A program made the translations under genes and the position numbers. Positions 60,766 to 64,000 of a stretch of DNA of 64,000 nt are shown here, piece by piece (the first letter of the stretch is position 1; each line of letters opens with the position of its first letter). The notes under the pieces were generated by a model. That model was not told where the DNA came from. It ran no database searches and saw nothing but the letters and a program-made list of their open reading frames with translations. The stretch is from Solidesulfovibrio alcoholivorans DSM 5433. GTDB lineage: Bacteria; Desulfobacterota; Desulfovibrionia; Desulfovibrionales; Desulfovibrionaceae. The stretch lies in NCBI RefSeq assembly GCF_000702665.1, contig NZ_JNJA01000002.1, positions 248,001 through 312,000 on the forward strand, read 5' to 3'.

Positions 60766-61779
60766 CTATTTCGTCCCGGCCAGGAACGCGAGCAGCCGTT
60801 TGATGTGGTCCGCCGGGTAGCGCCGGCTTTCCTCCAGCAGCTTTTTGGCCGCGGCGAGCGGCTCCATGGCCGGGGCGTAGATGCGCTTGCTGGTCATGGC
60901 GCAGTAGGAATCGACCACGCCGGCGAGCAGCCCGGTCTCGGAAATGTTTCCCATGCTCAGCTTCTGCGGATAGCCCGAGCCGTCCAGGCGCTCGTGGTGT
61001 TCCGACACGCAGCGCTCCATCTCCGGGAACTTGATGTCGAGCCGGGAGAGCATCTCGTAGCCGGACATGGTATGACACCGGATTTTTTGAATTTCATCGG
61101 GCAAAAGGGGTTTCGTCTTGTCCCGGATGAGGGCCGGCACCCGCGTCATGCCGAGGTCGTGCAAGAGCAGTCCCAGCACCGTGCGGTCGAGAACGGTGCG
61201 GGCGTTTCGCGCGTCGCGGAAGCCGTCCGCCTGGGCGGCCAGGAACAGGTGCAGGCCGAGCAGGGTACAGTTGACCGCGTGGTTGGCCAGGCTGTGCGTG
61301 CCGTAATGCCGCTTGGCCAGGGCCTTGGAACGGTGGAAGTCCTGCCAGACGTATTCCGTCAGCACCAACGCGTCGTCGCGCACCTTGTCGTAGACCAGGC
61401 GCACGGGCTGGTCGAAGAACGCTTCCATGCGCCGCGTGAGCGCGATCTGGAAGATGTCCGCGATTTCGGATTCGGTCAGGTGCTTGTCGAGAAGCACCAG
61501 GTCGAGCTGGTAGCTGATGTGCTTGACATAGACGGGATGGTCGTCGCGAGAGACAAAGATGACGCCTTCGGCGACGAGGTCCGCCAACTCCTGCGTCTGT
61601 TCTTTTGAAAGCCGGTCGCCGACCTTGTAATAGGACGTTATCCGCCCGACGTTTTCCAGAAAACGGTAGATGTTCAGCGGGGGACGAAACTTGCTGAAAC
61701 TCTGCAGGATGTCCGGACTGATCTGATAGTATTCTTCTTCCAGTCCGGCCGGAATGTCCAAACTCGCCCTGTCGCGCAT
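60766..61779 (-). CDS. HD-GYP domain protein, putative cyclic di-GMP phosphodiesterase
   Basis: A 337-residue protein. The N-terminal ~160 residues are unrecognised (YYQISPDILQSFSKFRPPLN; YYKVGDRLSKEQTQELADLV). The HD-GYP domain follows: NHAVNCTLLGLHLFLA, LLHDLGMTRVPALI with the HD pair, HTMSGYEMLSRL and HHERLDGSGYP, the GYP motif with HHExxDGxGYP. Such proteins hydrolyse cyclic di-GMP through a metal centre. No receiver domain or membrane segment was seen. The ATG at 61779 follows GGAAGGGCAGC. Confidence 0.85.
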   Translation of the reverse strand: MRDRASLDIPAGLEEEYYQISPDILQSFSKFRPPLNIYRFLENVGRITSYYKVGDRLSKEQTQELADLVAEGVIFVSRDDHPVYVKHISYQLDLVLLDKHLTESEIADIFQIALTRRMEAFFDQPVRLVYDKVRDDALVLTEYVWQDFHRSKALAKRHYGTHSLANHAVNCTLLGLHLFLAAQADGFRDARNARTVLDRTVLGLLLHDLGMTRVPALIRDKTKPLLPDEIQKIRCHTMSGYEMLSRLDIKFPEMERCVSEHHERLDGSGYPQKLSMGNISETGLLAGVVDSYCAMTSKRIYAPAMEPLAAAKKLLEESRRYPADHIKRLLAFLAGTK

Positions 61780-62118
61780 GCTGCCCTTCCGTGGGTGCTT
61801 CTTGACGTCCACACCATGCCCGCGCTCCCTACGCCGGCTTCCGCAACGCGTGTCCCTCCAACGTCTTACCCCTAACGACTGCGGCAGCCTTCTGGCAAGG
61901 CTTGCGCCTGCCGACAACCGAACCCCTTTTCCCCTATGCCCGCTTCCTGATTTTTTATCCAGTTTTTTCGAGGAGTTTTTCGGCGGTCCGGAGCGGCGAA
62001 CCCAGGTTTTGCGCGGATTTTGGGGCGTGGGTGGTTTCTTCTTGACACTCCTGGGCTATTGATGGAGAAAATGTGGGAAAAGGTGGTAAGAAGTGGTGAG
62101 CCGCCGTAGCGAGGACGC
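61780..62118 (+). promoter_or_regulatory. mraZ promoter region with MraZ operator
   Basis: A 339-base region without a gene. Near its end, GTGGG (62073-62077), GTGGT (62083-62087) and GTGGT (62093-62097) repeat with an exact 10-base period, the arrangement bound by MraZ in other bacteria. A perfect -35 hexamer TTGACA lies at 62042-62047, but no strong -10 follows at 16-18 bases. The upstream part (61780-62030) shows nothing I can identify. Confidence 0.7.
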
Positions 62119-62577
62119 GTGTTCCGAGGCCATTCCTACCGCAGCCTGGACCCCAAGGGGCGCTTGATGCTGCCGCCCGAGTACCGGGAGGAGGTCTTGT
62201 CACGTGTCGAAGACGGCCGGATCATGCTCACAAACAACTTCGACGGTGCCGTCACCGGCTACCCCATGGACGTCTGGGTGCAGGTGGAGGCCAGCTTCGC
62301 GGAGGGCAACAAGCTCGACCCGCGCATCCGCGACCTGGAGCGGTTCCTCATCTCCGGGGCCATGGAGGTGACGCTGGACAAGCAGGGGCGCATCCTGGTG
62401 CCGCCGTACCTGCGCACTTACGCGCAGCTGGACAAGGATCTGGTGCTCGCCGGCGTGGGCGAGAAGTTCGAAATCTGGAACCAGACCAAGTTCGAAGAGC
62501 GGCGGCGGCAGGTGGGCCTGCGCATCGACGCGGATCTGGCCGCCCTGGCCGACCTGGGCGTCAAGATCAAGCTCTAG
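62119..62577 (+). CDS. mraZ: Transcriptional regulator MraZ
   Basis: A 152-residue protein of normal length with two AbrB-like SpoVT halves, each with the family DxxxR motif: SLDPKGRLMLPPEYRE and TLDKQGRILVPPYLR. MraZ forms a ring and binds tandem GTGGG boxes to repress its own division and cell wall operon. Such boxes lie directly upstream. The start is a GTG at 62119 giving MFRGHSYRSL. It begins the division and cell wall cluster. Confidence 0.95.
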   Translation: MFRGHSYRSLDPKGRLMLPPEYREEVLSRVEDGRIMLTNNFDGAVTGYPMDVWVQVEASFAEGNKLDPRIRDLERFLISGAMEVTLDKQGRILVPPYLRTYAQLDKDLVLAGVGEKFEIWNQTKFEERRRQVGLRIDADLAALADLGVKIKL

Positions 62578-62585
62578 GCCCGCCG

Positions 62586-63542
62586 ATGTTGTCCGCGCCC
62601 GTACACGTCCCGGTCCTGCTCAAGGAGGTCCTGGAGTTCCTGGCCATCCGGCCGGGCATGAAAATTTTGGACGCCACCACAGGGCTTGGCGGGCATTCTA
62701 GGGGGATGCTCGAAGCGGCCGGGGGCGATGCCTGGCTGCTCGGGCTCGACAGGGACAGGGAGGCCCTGGACGAGGCCGGGCGGCGCCTTACGGCATACGG
62801 CGAGCGGGTGCGCCTCGTGCGCGCGCCGTTCAGTCGGTTCCCGGCGGCCCTGGCGGAGGCGGGGTGGGAGAAGGTCGATGCCGCATTGCTGGACGCGGGG
62901 GTGTCCTCCTTGCAGCTCGACGACCCGGAGCGCGGCTTCGGGTTTTTGCACGACGGCCCCCTGGACATGCGCATGGGGGCCGAGGACGGCGGGGAGAGCG
63001 CCGAAGGGCTGGTCAACCTGGCGTCCTTTGCGCGGCTTCGGGACCTCATCCGGGAGTACGGCGAGGATCCGCAGGCCGGGCGCATCGCCCGCGCCATCGT
63101 CGCCGCCCGGGAGGAAGCCGCCATCACCACCACGGCCCGTCTGGCCGAGATCGTGGCGGCGGCCTACCCGGCCAAGTGGCGGGCGACGGCCAGGCAGCAT
63201 CCGGCCACCCGGACGTTCCAGGCCCTGCGCATGGCGGTCAATGACGAGCTTGGGGAGTTGAAGGAGTTCTTGCGGGCCATTCCCGACCATCTCGCCCCGG
63301 GGGGGCGGGTGGCTGTGATCTCCTTTCATTCCCTCGAGGACAGGATGGTGAAGCACTCCTTTCGCGCGGAGGCCACGGACTGCGTGTGCCCGCGCGAACA
63401 GGTGGTGTGCGTGTGCGGCCACAGGGCGCGCTACCGCATCCTGACGAAAAAGCCCGTCATGGCCGGCGAAGAAGAAGTGGCGGCCAACTCGCGGGCGCGA
63501 AGCGCCAAGCTGCGGGTGGCCGAGCGGCTGCCGGACGCCTGA
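62586..63542 (+). CDS. rsmH: 16S rRNA (cytosine(1402)-N(4))-methyltransferase RsmH
   Basis: A 318-residue methyltransferase of normal length. The N-terminal HVPVLLKEVLEFL, SAM-binding DATTGLGGHSRGMLEAAGG, LDAGVSSLQLDDPERGFGF and ARAIVAAREE segments, ARQHPATRTFQALRMAVN and FHSLEDRMVKHSFR are all RsmH (MraW) hallmarks. It methylates C1402 in the ribosomal decoding centre. It lies 8 bases after mraZ in the usual order, with a weak ribosome-binding site that suggests coupling. Confidence 0.96.
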   Translation: MLSAPVHVPVLLKEVLEFLAIRPGMKILDATTGLGGHSRGMLEAAGGDAWLLGLDRDREALDEAGRRLTAYGERVRLVRAPFSRFPAALAEAGWEKVDAALLDAGVSSLQLDDPERGFGFLHDGPLDMRMGAEDGGESAEGLVNLASFARLRDLIREYGEDPQAGRIARAIVAAREEAAITTTARLAEIVAAAYPAKWRATARQHPATRTFQALRMAVNDELGELKEFLRAIPDHLAPGGRVAVISFHSLEDRMVKHSFRAEATDCVCPREQVVCVCGHRARYRILTKKPVMAGEEEVAANSRARSAKLRVAERLPDA

Positions 63543-63588
63543 GGGGGGCGTGCGGCGCGACGCCGACGCTGGAGACCGAGGAGGGGAG

Positions 63589-64000
63589 ATGGGCACGCTT
63601 TCGCGGGAATGGGCGATATCCATGGCGTTTAGCCTGGTCTTGCTGCTGGTCTTCGGCCTGGGGCTCGTCTGGCTCAACATCGAGCGGGTCGATCTGGCGT
63701 ACGAGCTCAACAAGATGCAGCGGCAGATCGACGAGGTCGAAGCCCTGGCCGCCAAGCTCGAAGTGGAGCGCAACACGCTCATCACGCCCTCGCGCCTGCG
63801 CGAGGTGGCGCGGGATTACGGCCTGGGGCCGGCGCGGCCGGGACAGATCCGCCGCGTGGGGCCGGACGGCGCGGTGGAGGCATCGCCGCTCGTGGCCATT
63901 TCGGACGATTCCCGGCCGAAGGGCCAGGCCAAGGCGTCGCCGGATGCGCCGCCTGCCGCGAAAACGAAGCCCAGGGAGAAGTCCCGGGCCAAAGCCGTCG
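63589..64000 (+). CDS. ftsL: Cell division protein FtsL (3' end outside window)
   Basis: Only the first 137 codons are present and the frame stays open to the window edge. The N-terminus is short, then a membrane helix (SMAFSLVLLLVFGLGLVWLN) and a coiled segment (LAYELNKMQRQIDEVEALAA, KLEVERNTLI) with ITPSRLREVARDYGLGP, typical of FtsL. The tail is basic and Ala/Pro-rich. FtsL joins FtsB and FtsQ at the septum. The position after rsmH is the normal place. GAGGAGGGG lies just before the ATG. Confidence 0.87.
   Translation, partial: MGTLSREWAISMAFSLVLLLVFGLGLVWLNIERVDLAYELNKMQRQIDEVEALAAKLEVERNTLITPSRLREVARDYGLGPARPGQIRRVGPDGAVEASPLVAISDDSRPKGQAKASPDAPPAAKTKPREKSRAKAV

Noticed and set aside
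1..64000. CRISPR arrays, tRNA or rRNA genes, insertion sequences
   Set aside because: No regularly spaced direct repeats, no cloverleaf or rRNA-like sequence and no transposase were seen. The only site-specific recombinase looks like a housekeeping Xer protein.

Overview
The window is a GC-rich, gene-dense chromosomal segment that looks like a Desulfovibrionaceae (Desulfovibrio/Solidesulfovibrio-type) sulfate reducer. The taxonomy is inferred from a Wolinella-type fumarate reductase, class I fumarase, NfnAB and short malic enzyme in one operon, an octaheme-tetrathionate-reductase-like multiheme cytochrome with its cytochrome b, and sigma-54 control. No sulfate-reduction marker lies in the window. 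I saw no tRNA, rRNA, CRISPR array or insertion sequence.

Layout. 1-2.5 kb: end of a REC-GGDEF gene, a XerC/D-type recombinase and a small secreted protein. 2.6-8.8 kb (minus): addB and addA, coupled by a GTGA overlap. 8.8-19.7 kb: a Tad/Flp pilus locus (cpaB, cpaC, lipoprotein, cpaE, cpaF, tadB, tadC, membrane protein; then on the minus strand a small secreted protein, two TadE-like pseudopilins and a TadG/VWA protein), preceded by a sigma-54-type promoter. No Flp pilin or prepilin peptidase is present. 20-27.4 kb: TPR lipoprotein, hybrid histidine kinase, HerA-like ATPase, lytic transglycosylase, peroxiredoxin, radical SAM protein. 27.5-36.9 kb: metallophosphoesterase, AhpF-like reductase, a 39-residue membrane peptide, the multiheme cytochrome/cytochrome b pair, small envelope proteins, bioB. 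37.4-40.5 kb: an AT-rich, probably acquired 1020-residue LCAT-like lipase. 40.6-46.2 kb: radical SAM protein, glycosyltransferase-like protein, rplM-rpsI, HD protein, an unrecognised protein. 46.5-56.4 kb (minus): dctA-frdC-frdA-frdB-fumA-fumB-nfnA-nfnB-malic enzyme. 56.7-59.5 kb: its probable sigma-54 activator. 59.5-64 kb: creA, a CBS-like protein, an HD-GYP protein, then the start of the division cluster mraZ-rsmH-ftsL.

The C4-dicarboxylate block forms one metabolic unit. DctA imports fumarate or malate, FrdABC respires fumarate with menaquinol, fumarase interconverts fumarate and malate, malic enzyme makes pyruvate plus NAD(P)H, and NfnAB connects NADPH to NADH and ferredoxin. A sigma-54 promoter (56558-56573) and two palindromes with core TGTGGCG/CGCCACA lie between dctA and the PAS-AAA-Fis regulator that probably acts on them.

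The least expected structure is a family of GC-rich intergenic repeats. They have a conserved end (GCCTCCGGCGGCC) and hairpin arms that change in step between copies. Three occurrences are long composites that share internal modules and end in an inverted terminal hairpin; at cpaF and the HerA-like gene that end supplies the Shine-Dalgarno sequence.
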